Assembly (NCBI RefSeq): GCF_002943425.1
Contig: NZ_PTRA01000001.1
Location: 2,232,001-2,296,000 of the forward strand
Direction: 5' to 3'
From: Siphonobacter curvatus
Lineage (GTDB): Bacteria > Bacteroidota > Bacteroidia > Cytophagales > Spirosomataceae
DNA: 64,000 nt
Shown here one piece after another: positions 54,722 to 63,061 of this stretch. How positions within the stretch are numbered: position 1 is the first letter of the stretch; every line of letters begins with the position of its first letter. Both the position numbers and the translations under genes were made by a program. The notes beneath the pieces are model-generated. The model saw nothing but the letters and a program-made list of their open reading frames with translations. It was not told the origin of the DNA and searched no databases.

Positions 54722-55390
54722 CTAAAGCTGATTTAGCAGTAATATCTTTACAATCTGATCGAGCTTATCCTTATTGACCTCTATAAACTTTTCAGATACT
54801 GCTTTCATTTTCGCCATCGCCTCAGGACTGGCATCGTCCATCTTGATACCTGGCGAATCAAAGTCCAGACGGATGTATCGCTCCTCGGAATCAAAAAACC
54901 AGTACAACAGATTGACAATGAAGTCCACGACCTGAAAGGAGCCAGACATCTGAATACCGATAATGCTCTCGACCATCATCAAAGCCATCTTACCGACCAA
55001 AGTACTTTTTTTGCCCTTCTCAGCTCCTGTTCCCCAGCTGATAACGTAGGGCAGCTCTTTACAGCCCTTATTGGCTTTGAAATACTCGGCGAGCGTCATC
55101 AGCGTTGGGTTCGCTGCGAACATGCCTCCATCAATAAGCGTATACTTGTTCCATGCTTTCGAAGTAATCTCGGCAGGTTCGAAGTACGTAGGAGCCGCCA
55201 TACTGGCCAGCGTAGCGTCCGCCAGATCGAAATCAAAATCAGGATCCTGTAAGGTGGTACGCTTTCCTTCGTTGGGCGGGTGATAGAAGACCGCCTGCGG
55301 GTACTGAGCCCGGAGGTAGTTGCAGACCTGAATCTGCACGTGATCCTCAAGGCCCAGATACTGTTCATAGGGATTTCGTTTGGGGTACAT
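54722..55390 (-). pseudogene. Chimera: VRR-NUC nuclease start joined to patatin end
   Basis: This 222-residue open frame joins two families. Residues 1-44 (GLEDHVQIQVCNYLRAQYPQ, then FYHPPNEGKR) are the opening of a phage VRR-NUC nuclease, whose PNEGKR motif normally leads into the catalytic core. From about residue 47 the sequence is the end of a patatin-like phospholipase: LASMAAPTYFEPA and LIDGGMFAANPTLMTLAEYF, with the catalytic Asp of DGG, then YVISWGTGAEKG. The patatin nucleophile motif GxSxG and most of the nuclease are missing, so neither activity is expected. The likely cause is a deletion that fused them near 55247-55258. It could be expressed as a new protein, but loss of function is simpler. 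Confidence 0.7.
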
Positions 55391-55532
55391 GATTGATCGG
55401 GAAGTTAATACTGAGGGCTTTCATTAGATTGCAAAGTTCCGTTTTCACGATATTGTTTTGGGTGAGCTTGCCTCTATCTGGATAGAAATACTCCTCATCT
55501 TTGGTTTGCTGTTGCATGGATTTAGTTTTCAT
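55365..55532 (-). CDS. Small phage-like protein upstream of the chimera
   Basis: A 55-residue ORF (MKTKSMQQQTKDEEYFYP...) whose end overlaps the chimera start by 26 bases, a usual layout in phage early operons. It has no recognised family. The codon use resembles that of the phage-like genes rather than the AT-rich cargo. It may also begin at the second Met (55517). Confidence 0.4.
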   Translation of the reverse strand: MKTKSMQQQTKDEEYFYPDRGKLTQNNIVKTELCNLMKALSINFPINHVPQTKSL

Positions 55533-55636
55533 TACATAAACAACGCTATAGTATATACGTTTTTGGTTTCTGGCCTGTGATGAGTGTTTTGCTGAATATT
55601 TTTAATATTCCAAAAAGTTCATAACATGCAATCACT

Positions 55637-55644
55637 TACCTTGC
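55637..55644 (+). promoter_or_regulatory. Possible promoter -7 box of the HEPN gene
   Basis: TACCTTGC lies 25 bp before the start codon, close to the TAnnTTTG pattern. It is flanked by an ATGCAA...TTGCAT inverted repeat. Confidence 0.4.
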
Positions 55645-55669
55645 ATAGCCTAATTTAACCACACATGCT

Positions 55670-56977
55670 ATGTCTGCGACTCCTCAAACCACACCTAATC
55701 ATCTGGTTGAGTATTTAATAAAACTTAAAGGTGATACCAATTACTGTACAACTATCGAAACGTTTAACAGATTCTTAACTTCTGACGGATCTATCGTCAT
55801 TGAAAATAATCTGATCAAATTCAAGGGTATTGAAATAAATTATACTTTAAAATCAGGCCCAATACCCAACAAGAGTAAGATATACTATCATTTAATCTTC
55901 AAATGTCCATATACAAGTGACATTGAAATATATCTCGATTTCTTAAAACATATAAAAACATTATTGGCTTTAATATCTGACTCTCACAATATTCTCACTT
56001 TATGGGATGATACAAGCTTTTATTATGCTCAAAAATCATACCCTCTTATACATGAGATAGAAAACTTAATGAGAAAACTATTTACAAAATTCATGGTCAT
56101 AAATTTAGATACTGAATGGAGTAAAAGCAGAGTTCCGTCCGAAATAAAAGCAAAAAGTGAATATAAACAATCAGGCAATTCGGATGATTATTTATATCAA
56201 ACAGATTTCATTCACTTAAAAACCTTTTTGAGCACTGAAATAACGACTCCCAAGAGTCAAGATCTATATAGTAAAATAAAAAAAGCAAATACACTTGATG
56301 AATTAAATCTAGAAGAACTTAAAAGCTTTATTCCTGTTTCAAACTGGGATAAATACTTTAAGAGTATCATTAGTTGCGATCTTGACTTTATAACTTCAAG
56401 ATGGGATGAATTGTATCAATTAAGATGCAAAGTTGCTCACAATAATTTCCTAAACAAAGCCGAATATCAAACAATTATAAGATTATTTGAAGATTTGAAA
56501 CCTAAAATATCACAAGCAATTGAATCTCTTGACTCAATTGAAGTAGATGAATCCGATGCTAAGGTCATTACTGAAAATATAGAATCGAGTATTGAGGAAT
56601 CCAATACAATTCCATCCGGTTTTGTAAGTTTAAATGAAACTTTGGAAAATTTATATACAAATAAATATATTGATGTTTTTTTATTTACTAAAATAACTGA
56701 GGGATTGATTATTAATCCAGAGTCTATTGATACGATAGAAAACGACAGTATAAAGAGGGAAATGCTACAAAGAGCCATAACTAGTATTGATCTACGTATA
56801 GAAAGATATAGAGCTCAATTACATTTCCAAGAACTAAACAGGGATAATTTTATGGAAAAGATGACATCAAAAGCAAGAATTGAAGATTTGAACCAAACAA
56901 GAAAAAAACTTATAGAAGTTTTGAGCAGATTCAATAATGAAAATGAGGAAATTACTACAAATGTAGAAGATAAATAA
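55670..56977 (+). CDS. HEPN-domain protein, candidate anti-phage ribonuclease
   Basis: This 435-residue protein is unlike its neighbours in composition: very AT-rich, with many Lys, Asn and Ile codons. Residues about 118-275 look like a HEPN domain of the Swt1/ApeA-like kind: an opening helix YPLIHEIENLMRKLFTKFM and, later, RWDELYQLRCKVAHNN. The latter carries the Rx4H motif (Arg252, His257) that forms the ribonuclease site in HEPN enzymes. Residues 1-115 and the C-terminal coiled-coil-like part (about 360-425) are not recognised. HEPN proteins are common in abortive-infection and toxin systems. It stands alone and rightward, inserted between leftward phage-like genes, as expected of cargo. 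Family membership is moderately certain and function is inferred. Confidence 0.65.
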   Translation: MSATPQTTPNHLVEYLIKLKGDTNYCTTIETFNRFLTSDGSIVIENNLIKFKGIEINYTLKSGPIPNKSKIYYHLIFKCPYTSDIEIYLDFLKHIKTLLALISDSHNILTLWDDTSFYYAQKSYPLIHEIENLMRKLFTKFMVINLDTEWSKSRVPSEIKAKSEYKQSGNSDDYLYQTDFIHLKTFLSTEITTPKSQDLYSKIKKANTLDELNLEELKSFIPVSNWDKYFKSIISCDLDFITSRWDELYQLRCKVAHNNFLNKAEYQTIIRLFEDLKPKISQAIESLDSIEVDESDAKVITENIESSIEESNTIPSGFVSLNETLENLYTNKYIDVFLFTKITEGLIINPESIDTIENDSIKREMLQRAITSIDLRIERYRAQLHFQELNRDNFMEKMTSKARIEDLNQTRKKLIEVLSRFNNENEEITTNVEDK

Positions 56978-57229
56978 TTTTATTAATCACTAATCTTTAT
57001 AAATTGGTCACAAACGCCTATAGCAAGGATCGATTGTAATGCAGGACGATGACTATATCCTTAACAAGCGAGTTTAGAGGAACTTTTTCGTTTGTGCTAA
57101 ACACGCCGATATAGCACTTGCACTAGCAGCACCATTTGACGTCATGCCTGGTTTGTTTTACTACCATTTGTAGGACTAGTCTTTGAGAACGTTTCCCTAA
57201 ATCTCAAAGTCTCATCATCTTCTCCCTCT

Positions 57230-57289
57230 TTATTGCCAAATAGCGTAAGCCACCGCGGCACATAAGAGGGTGAAGATGATATACCGCAT
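57230..57289 (-). CDS. Possible 19-residue membrane peptide
   Basis: An ORF encoding MRYIIFTLLCAAVAYAIWQ starts in the TAATG overlap with the stop of the frameshifted gene upstream. It is almost entirely one membrane-spanning helix. Coupled start and hydrophobic content support it, but an ORF this short can arise by chance. Confidence 0.25.
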   Translation of the reverse strand: MRYIIFTLLCAAVAYAIWQ

Positions 57290-57665
57290 TATTCTGTATC
57301 GGATTGAACAAGTTGAGGTCCCTCGCCTCCTTGCGAATGCAAAAGCATTCGTTGCTGCAGGTGCTTATGAAGGTCCGGGTTATTGGTATCATTAGCGTAC
57401 CGCATCAAGTTTCTAAGCTCTGATGAAACGGCACTTTTTCCGGCCCCTTCCCGTGTTTGATACCAAGGATCAATCTGTTTTTGAAGTCCTTCCAGCGTGC
57501 TGATCAGTTCCAGATTTGCTTTAGCATCAAGAAAGTGATAGGTGTAGGCATCTTCATCATCATCACCGGACGTGAAACCTTGATAGCGACGGTGTCTTTA
57601 GGCATTTCACTTAAGCCTACCGTCAGGGTACTTTTAAACGAATCTTCGATTAAGACAAAGCTCAT
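57289..57665 (-). pseudogene. Phage-like gene with a one-base frameshift
   Basis: The leftward frame from the ATG at 57665 begins MSFVLIEDSFKSTLTVGLSE and runs well to about 57588. Coding then continues in another frame to 57289 (YQGFTSGDDDEDAYTYHFLD, then ANLELISTLEGLQKQIDPWY and on to VQSDTE). The total span is one base short of a whole number of codons, so a single deletion near 57583-57590 explains it. The repaired protein would be about 125 residues, acidic and unrecognised. There is no slippery sequence for programmed shifting. Confidence 0.6.
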
Positions 57666-57730
57666 ATGGGTAGTTGTAAAGGGTTAACGATAAGTGGGTA
57701 ACCGGGCTCTAAGCGTGCGGATGTTTGATT

Positions 57731-58060
57731 TTAGAGATACAGGACAATCCAGCGGTCAGGCTTTACCTGGATTGATACGATGGCCTTGATAAACTCCCCT
57801 TCTTTCATTTCTACCCATAGCTCACTAATGGAAGGGACCCGCTTTTCTATTATCCGTATACCCATCGGTTTTCGGGAAACACGAATCTTACTGTACCGAC
57901 ATCCAAGGATTTTGATTAAGGCCTGCAAGTCGTTTACGAAAGCCTCTCCTTTGATTTTTGTTAGCAGCCGAAACATGCGTTCATTGCTGACCATGTTGAG
58001 CTTTTGGGCTTCTCTGATAAAGTCCCGATACCCAGCCATGATAGGGTCTTTGTAAGTCAT
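57731..58060 (-). CDS. Small phage-like protein of unknown function
   Basis: This 109-residue protein begins MTYKDPIMAGYRDFIREAQK and is mixed alpha/beta with a basic centre (KILGCRYSKIRVSRKPMGIR). I recognise no family. Its start overlaps the stop of the gene upstream by four bases (ATGA), so the two are translationally coupled in the leftward operon. Confidence 0.65.
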   Translation of the reverse strand: MTYKDPIMAGYRDFIREAQKLNMVSNERMFRLLTKIKGEAFVNDLQALIKILGCRYSKIRVSRKPMGIRIIEKRVPSISELWVEMKEGEFIKAIVSIQVKPDRWIVLYL

Positions 58061-58380
58061 GATCTTGGTTTTGATAGTGGTCGTCTTTCATTTGGATCAA
58101 ATGCGAAGCATGGGAAGGCCTCCTCTCCTTTGACCCAGACACTACAGGTCCCGGCCTGCATTTCGTACACGACCAGTTCTTTGAGTCCATCAAGCCGCTG
58201 GAGCGTGAGTGTGTAGCAGGTGTAGCCTTCTACGGGCCGCTTCTGCTTGGTGCGAACAATGGCAGTAATGAGATACACAGTCCCCGGCCCCTTCTTTCCC
58301 TTGTTCACTAGATACCTGCCGGGCTCGGGGACTGGATGCCCTTCGCCGATGTAGTAATACAGCTTTTTGGCTTCCCGCAT
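58057..58380 (-). CDS. Small phage-like protein of unknown function
   Basis: This 107-residue protein begins MREAKKLYYYIGEGHPVPEP and is beta-rich and basic, with repeated short strands (KGPGTVYLITAIVRTKQ). No family is recognised. It follows the MazG-like gene by two bases and overlaps the next gene by four, in the operon of the element. Confidence 0.65.
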   Translation of the reverse strand: MREAKKLYYYIGEGHPVPEPGRYLVNKGKKGPGTVYLITAIVRTKQKRPVEGYTCYTLTLQRLDGLKELVVYEMQAGTCSVWVKGEEAFPCFAFDPNERRPLSKPRS

Positions 58381-58382
58381 GA

Positions 58383-58943
58383 CTAATACGCTTTACCGTG
58401 CTTTCTTTCCCGGGTAGCGTTGTAAGCCATCTTCATGCGGATGTGCCAGTCCAGGTGCATTCCCTTAGAGCTTGCGTAGCTGTAGCAGCAGGAAATCAGG
58501 CTCTGCAAACATTCCGAGATGTTATTTTTATTGTACTGCCACATGATGATGCTTATTGTGGACATGATAAACTCGGAGATGTTTTCGAATTCGGTCGGTG
58601 CATGAATGGCCGTAATGTCCTCCGATTCGATCTGGTGACCGACGAGCGTATCCATGCAGCGAATGACTACGTCGGCCAACTCATCCTCTACCGTGTCTTT
58701 GACGGCAATTTTGAAGAACATTGGATCAAAGTGTGCATTCAAATCATTCATGAGCATTCGTCGCTCCTCAGATGAATTGATCTTGGCCATGGTTTTCCCA
58801 ACCCGATCGGCTTCCAGGGCTTCAAACAGCTCCCCGATAGCCAGGGCAATGCATTGCTTGAGCGGTGGGACTTCATCCCAGAAGCCATTGTTGCGATTGA
58901 TTTGGTGGGCTTCTTTCGCGAGGCCAGTAAGTTCAGTAATCAT
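58383..58943 (-). CDS. MazG-like nucleotide pyrophosphohydrolase
   Basis: This 186-residue protein has the all-alpha NTP-pyrophosphatase pattern: GFWDEVPPLKQCIALAIGEL with ELFEALEADR as the first metal site and VEDELADVVIRCMD as the second. The C-terminal MKMAYNATRERKHGKAY is also typical. Phages often carry such enzymes to shape nucleotide pools or to lower (p)ppGpp in the host; which applies here is unknown. It is in the leftward early operon. Confidence 0.82.
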   Translation of the reverse strand: MITELTGLAKEAHQINRNNGFWDEVPPLKQCIALAIGELFEALEADRVGKTMAKINSSEERRMLMNDLNAHFDPMFFKIAVKDTVEDELADVVIRCMDTLVGHQIESEDITAIHAPTEFENISEFIMSTISIIMWQYNKNNISECLQSLISCCYSYASSKGMHLDWHIRMKMAYNATRERKHGKAY

Positions 58944-58947
58944 TGTG

Positions 58948-59205
58948 TTAGGGGTGTTTGGTAATAATGATACGTTTGTAGAGAATGGCTACTTTGTTTT
59001 CAGGGTCTGTAGGATGCTCCGCATACTCACAGACAATCCAATAGGGTGGCGGATGAGGCCCATAACCTCTTGGGTAAGCGTTTACGTCCCTTTTCCAGCG
59101 TTTGCCGATGGTAGTACCGGTGGGAATGGAACAGGAGTATTCGGGCAGCCCATCAAATTCCCTTTGGGTGAGCCGGATAACGGGCCAATCTTTCGTATTC
59201 AGCAT
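58948..59205 (-). CDS. Small phage-like protein of unknown function
   Basis: This 85-residue protein begins MLNTKDWPVIRLTQREFDGL and is rich in Pro, Tyr and charged residues (RDVNAYPRGYGPHPPPYWIV). No family is recognised. It is four bases from the MazG-like start on the same strand, and codons match the operon. Confidence 0.6.
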   Translation of the reverse strand: MLNTKDWPVIRLTQREFDGLPEYSCSIPTGTTIGKRWKRDVNAYPRGYGPHPPPYWIVCEYAEHPTDPENKVAILYKRIIITKHP

Positions 59206-59239
59206 AATCGCTATTTGGTGTGGCTGTAAATAGTGAGTT

Positions 59240-59464
59240 TTAGAATAAGCTTTGCTGCGTGCCTGATGTCCGAACGATCTCCTTCTCTAGCCTGTCAATC
59301 AGGACTCTGAACACATCGATGCGATGCTGAGCGACGTCGAAGGATACCTTACCCTTGCTGATCCAGTCAGGATACACCCGTATTCTCGTATCCAGCTCCC
59401 TTTTTAGCTCTTTCAGGGATTCTTCGAGGGTTTTGTGTTGGGGAATGGTGCTGAGCTGTTTCAT
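59240..59464 (-). CDS. Small helical phage-like protein
   Basis: About 74 residues from the ATG at 59464 (MKQLSTIPQHKTLEESLKEL), which I prefer to a start 22 codons upstream because that extra part lies within the methyltransferase reading frame and is not protein-like. It is a long amphipathic helix followed by VSFDVAQHRIDVFRVLIDRL. It overlaps the methyltransferase 3' end. No family name can be given. Confidence 0.6.
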   Translation of the reverse strand: MKQLSTIPQHKTLEESLKELKRELDTRIRVYPDWISKGKVSFDVAQHRIDVFRVLIDRLEKEIVRTSGTQQSLF

Positions 59465-61713
59465 CCTTGCCTCCCTTCGCCAAAGCCTCCACCCAAACCT
59501 TTGGAAACACAGGAGGCACGCTGTTACCAATGTATTTTTTCTGATCAGTCTGGGAGCCAGCCAAGTAGTAGTTAGCCGGAAACCCTTGAATGAGTTTAAG
59601 TTCCTGCACCTTCAGCATACGCATTTTGATGTCTACGATGCCATACTCGGCCATGAAGGCTTTGATTTTTCGTACGGGTTCCGAATCGCTTTCGTAGACC
59701 AGAATGGCAGGCAAGGGTCCTTTCTCCACCGTCATCACATAGGCCCAGTGACTATCTGCTGTAATCGTTGGGGCTGGACTATCCAGGGGCGTACCTACGT
59801 TAGCGAAGTTGGTGCTCATCAGATAGTGATGATTACCTGTCAAAAGCGTGGGCCCCGCCTCATCCAGTGAAGTACCTGGATTCTTGTGCATGTTGGTAAG
59901 TAACCATTCGGGCGATACGATTGATGCGGGAGCCTTGTCCTGCCGGGCGATGATCGTGTGAGCGGGCTTTTCAATGCTGTGAGAGTGGCCGCCCCACTGC
60001 GGGTCTACGATGAAGGCCTGCACCAAAGCACTATGGGGATTGACGGTAATGCAAGGGGCCGGGTCCTCAACACTCGACGGCTTGGACTGACCGTACTGTT
60101 GATCGATGAATTCAGCCGTCACGACCCTGTGCTTGGGTACAGCAGATAAGAGCAGATGCCGGAGCGTTCATGGACTAATCCTGCTGACCTTGCGAGTACT
60201 GTAAGGCAATGAACTGCTCGGCTTGCACCACACCCATTTTATCCTTGGTTGTGATCGTAGGACAGGGTTGATTCAGAGCCGTTGATTGGCTATTGCTGTG
60301 GTAGCTCAACAGGTATTCCGACTGGACCAGTCCGACGCGGTCCGTGGTCGTCAGCGTGGAGCAGGGGCTATCCGAGCTAAACGTATTATCGCCCGTTCCG
60401 TGGTATTTCATGCAAAAGGGTTCCGGACTCACCAATGACTGATTATCGCCTGCCGTAATTACCCGCGAAGGGTTTTCAACCGGATACGATTTTGCGGATG
60501 CTTCACCGCCGTAGGACTGAACTACGAAGGGTTCTCAGCTGACCAGGGCAATGGTGTTTTCAGTCATCAGGGTTTGAGCGGGCTCATCCATGCTTTTCAC
60601 CCGGTTCTCAGGCGACCCGCTGTTGTAAGTCATAGCAAAGGGCTCGGGCGTTACCATCGCGTGCCCGTCCTGGGTAGTAATCGTACGGGCCGGGCGGTCG
60701 CTGGGATAGGTGTTATGCCCTTTGGAGTTAGCTCCGAATACCTGCGTCATAAAGGGCAGGACTGAAACCAAAGCCTGATGATCGACGGTCGTAATGGAAG
60801 CTGCGGGCTGGTCAGCGGAGAAGGTCATTCCCGGTCCGGAGAAATATTTGGTCAAGAATTCCCGGCGGCCACCCCCTACGTGACGGATCAGGCCTTCGAA
60901 AATCCGCTCGTAGGTTTTATCCGACAGGGGTGGGTTTCGAAAGATCGTGCGTCCCTTGTCTTCGAGTTGCAGGCACTCCCGGATGGGCCGCCACTTTTCA
61001 AGCTGCTTGCCAAACATTCCTACTTTCGAGGGGTCTTTGGCATGCGTAGGCTCGGGCCAGGCAATGGGAAGATTGCCCTTGGCAAAGATGCCAAACAACC
61101 GCGTGCGGCTCGTGTTAGCCCCGTAATCTGCTACATTACACAGGCGGGCATCGTAGCGATATCCCATTGCTTCAATACTTTGATACCAGCGAACGTAATC
61201 CGATCCTTTCTTTCTCGACACCGGCTTGCCGTTTTCATCGAGCGGTCCCCAGCTCATGAACTCCCGAACGTTTTCGATGGTGAAGTAATCGGGCATTATC
61301 ACGATCAGATACATCTCCATGAAGTCAGCCAGCATGCGGCTATCGGGATCTCGAGGTTTTCCGCCTTTGGCATTGCTGAAATTCGTGCATTCCAGCGAGG
61401 CTTGAAAAACGATTTTAGCGTTCGGATATAGCTTACGACCTTCTTTGATCACGGCCAGTACCCGCTCGGGCAGGGATGAATCCCGGATATCCTCAATGAA
61501 GTGGGTTGTTTCGGGATGGTTTCTGGCGTGGGATTCGATAGCCCCATTGTCGTGATTGATGCCTACGCCCACTACGGCTATCCGGTTTCCATTTTCATTC
61601 GTTGCGTTTTCGACGCCTTCGGTTACTCCACCCGCTCCGCAGAAGCCGTCGACGTAGTAGTACTCAACCTCTTCGGGTACGATGGGTGGTTTAGGTAATT
61701 TTCTATTGCTCAT
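59367..61713 (-). pseudogene. DNA cytosine-5 methyltransferase with a repeat array, broken
   Basis: The frame from 61713 gives the catalytic part: SAM-binding YYVDGFCGAGGVTEG, the catalytic Cys in QASLECTNFSNAKGG, the ENV motif in FTIENVREF and the NTSRTRLFGIF motif. It then enters tandem repeats and meets TGA at 60535. The same frame runs on to TAG at 60175. A third frame continues to the C-terminal motifs (LKLIQGFPANYYLAG, YIGNSVPP) and 59367. So two stops and a shift break one gene of about 780 residues. The enzyme would methylate cytosine in the element's or host's DNA. The last 34 residues overlap the next gene, which is unusual. Confidence 0.85.
59730..60858 (-). repeat. About eleven 34-residue tandem repeats in the methyltransferase
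   Basis: Each unit of roughly 100 bp encodes an aromatic start (F/Y), a Gly/Ser-rich turn and a signature like SxDxPAxTITTxDxxALVxPE (for example PSDRPARTITTQDGHAMV and LNQPCPTITTKDKMGVV). The units differ strongly from one another, so this is an old protein repeat rather than a recent DNA repeat. It occupies the target-recognition region. Confidence 0.8.
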
Positions 61714-61879
61714 TGGTATTTACTTCCTCGTCTTTTACGGAAATCCACTCGGATTCCTGGATGGTATAATCGCACATTTCGCAGTCGTGCAGGTAGGTGG
61801 GAAAGGGGTAACTATCCCGGATAACCGCGTGCTGAACGTGTCCGCAGTCGGGGCAGCGGATGACATCTGTTACGTCCAT
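61703..61879 (-). CDS. Zinc-ribbon small phage-like protein
   Basis: A 58-residue ORF, MDVTDVIRCPDCGHVQHAVI... with a second pair, HDCEMCDY, so two CxxC pairs about 24 residues apart can bind one zinc ion. It overlaps the methyltransferase start by 11 bases, a typical coupled pair. Small zinc-ribbon proteins are frequent in phage early regions, where they bind nucleic acids or polymerase. Coding is convincing; the function is unknown. Confidence 0.7.
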   Translation of the reverse strand: MDVTDVIRCPDCGHVQHAVIRDSYPFPTYLHDCEMCDYTIQESEWISVKDEEVNTNEQ

Positions 61880-62024
61880 GATGATTGAATTAGAAAGTAC
61901 TTTTGTACGGATTTCCTATGCGAAAAGTCATTGTTCTAAGGGCCTAAAACCACCAACTTAGGGCTATCGAAAGAGGGGTTCTGATAGGTGGCAGTCCATT
62001 TAGGTGGTTTTCTTGGTTTGACAT

Positions 62025-62053
62025 AAATCTCAGCTAGGGTCTAGCTGGGATTT
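62025..62053. terminator. Hairpin between the zinc-ribbon gene and the 245-residue gene
   Basis: AAATCTCAGCTAG (62025-62037) pairs with CTAGCTGGGATTT (62041-62053) with one mismatch around GGT. The T-rich side is to the right, but it may also limit leftward reading from the upstream gene. The surrounding 200 bp hold no gene. Confidence 0.5.
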
Positions 62054-62085
62054 ATTATTTTGCAATTGAAGAGCCTGGCAGTAAG

Positions 62086-62823
62086 CTATGCTAATTTCTG
62101 GCAGGCGATGGCTTCTTCAACCATTTGTAGAACGACTCCTAAGGCGTATAGTGAGCCAGGTAAGTGATCGGGCTGCACTCCTGACCAATCCCCTAATTCC
62201 TCTTCACTGTAAGCTTTAATCTTTTCAAGCTTTACCAAAGTTGAATCAGTAGACTTAGAGCTATTTTCTTCAGGACTAAGTAGGGATTTGTCAGCCTCTA
62301 ACTCCTTGACGTGCTTAATAAAATGCGGCCACAGGTAATTAAAGAACCCTCTCAGCATCGGCGTATGATCATCGCCTAGACTAAATGCTTCGCCATCTGG
62401 ATAGACCTTTACAAAGTGCTCGCTTTCACGATACAACTGGTGGACTACCTGCTTTCCATCATAATTTCGGCAAGAGTCCTCTACTTCTTTGATAGCCAGC
62501 TTGCCGAGCTTGGCAGGTACTGTACCGTCTTTGACATGGCGTTTAATGTCCTTAATCACCCGCTGTTCAAACAAATCGCTTTGAAAGACCTTACGTTCAA
62601 AATTACCCATCAAATACGGGTCATTGGATTTGGTTAGAAAGCTTTTCCAGCTCTCACCCGGGTGACTCCACCCACTTCCCCAGCAGCCGTAGTTTGAATT
62701 AATGGTGAGTGTAAAACCGTTGCGGTGGTGATTGGCATCAGGCCATTCGTTGATAAAGAAATAAGCCCAATCCCCGTTGTGATGCAGATAAAAGCAGAGT
62801 GGGGTTTTGTTTTCAATACTCAT
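62086..62823 (-). CDS. Phage-like protein of unknown function
   Basis: This 245-residue protein begins MSIENKTPLCFYLHHNGDWA. Its first 110 residues (FTLTINSNYGCWGSGWSHPG, KSFLTKSNDPYLMGNFERKV) resemble a group of phage proteins of unknown role that share the WGSxW-like and Y-M-x-K pattern. The C-terminal half is helical and acidic. It overlaps the small membrane gene upstream by four bases. Confidence 0.65.
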   Translation of the reverse strand: MSIENKTPLCFYLHHNGDWAYFFINEWPDANHHRNGFTLTINSNYGCWGSGWSHPGESWKSFLTKSNDPYLMGNFERKVFQSDLFEQRVIKDIKRHVKDGTVPAKLGKLAIKEVEDSCRNYDGKQVVHQLYRESEHFVKVYPDGEAFSLGDDHTPMLRGFFNYLWPHFIKHVKELEADKSLLSPEENSSKSTDSTLVKLEKIKAYSEEELGDWSGVQPDHLPGSLYALGVVLQMVEEAIACQKLA

Positions 62824-63044
62824 ACTTCCTGTAAGTTTTGGGGTTGCAAAAAATGGTTTTGAGAAAGCCAGAGCTCATCGAGTGGATGGAACTTGCCGTT
62901 TTCGGCGATGTCCTTCTCCCGGGCCAGCCGCTCGGATAGCTCACGCTGATCGGAATCCCGGGTGGCTTTACGGGTATCTTTAATCAGGTAGACGATGTAG
63001 CCGAAGCCGATCGAAATAGCGAGTACTGCATAAAAATTTTCCAT
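62820..63044 (-). CDS. Small membrane protein in the phage-like operon
   Basis: This 74-residue protein has one N-terminal membrane segment (ENFYAVLAISIGFGYIVYLI) and a charged cytoplasmic tail (KATRDSDQRELSERLAREKD). Its stop overlaps the next start by four bases. It has no recognised family; it could be an anchor or a small modulator. Confidence 0.65.
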   Translation of the reverse strand: MENFYAVLAISIGFGYIVYLIKDTRKATRDSDQRELSERLAREKDIAENGKFHPLDELWLSQNHFLQPQNLQEV

Positions 63045-63061
63045 TACTAGAATTTCAAAGG

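Noticed and set aside
57204-57392. Leftward ORF of 62 residues
   Set aside because: It is in the wrong frame relative to the better-supported 57289-57665 gene and has no protein-like features.
59367-61713. Stop-codon reassignment as explanation for the in-frame stops
   Set aside because: Both TGA and TAG would have to be reassigned, a frameshift is also present, and neighbouring genes use TAG or TGA as normal stops.
61902-61909. TACTTTTG promoter box facing right
   Set aside because: No rightward gene follows; it is probably a chance match in AT-rich DNA.
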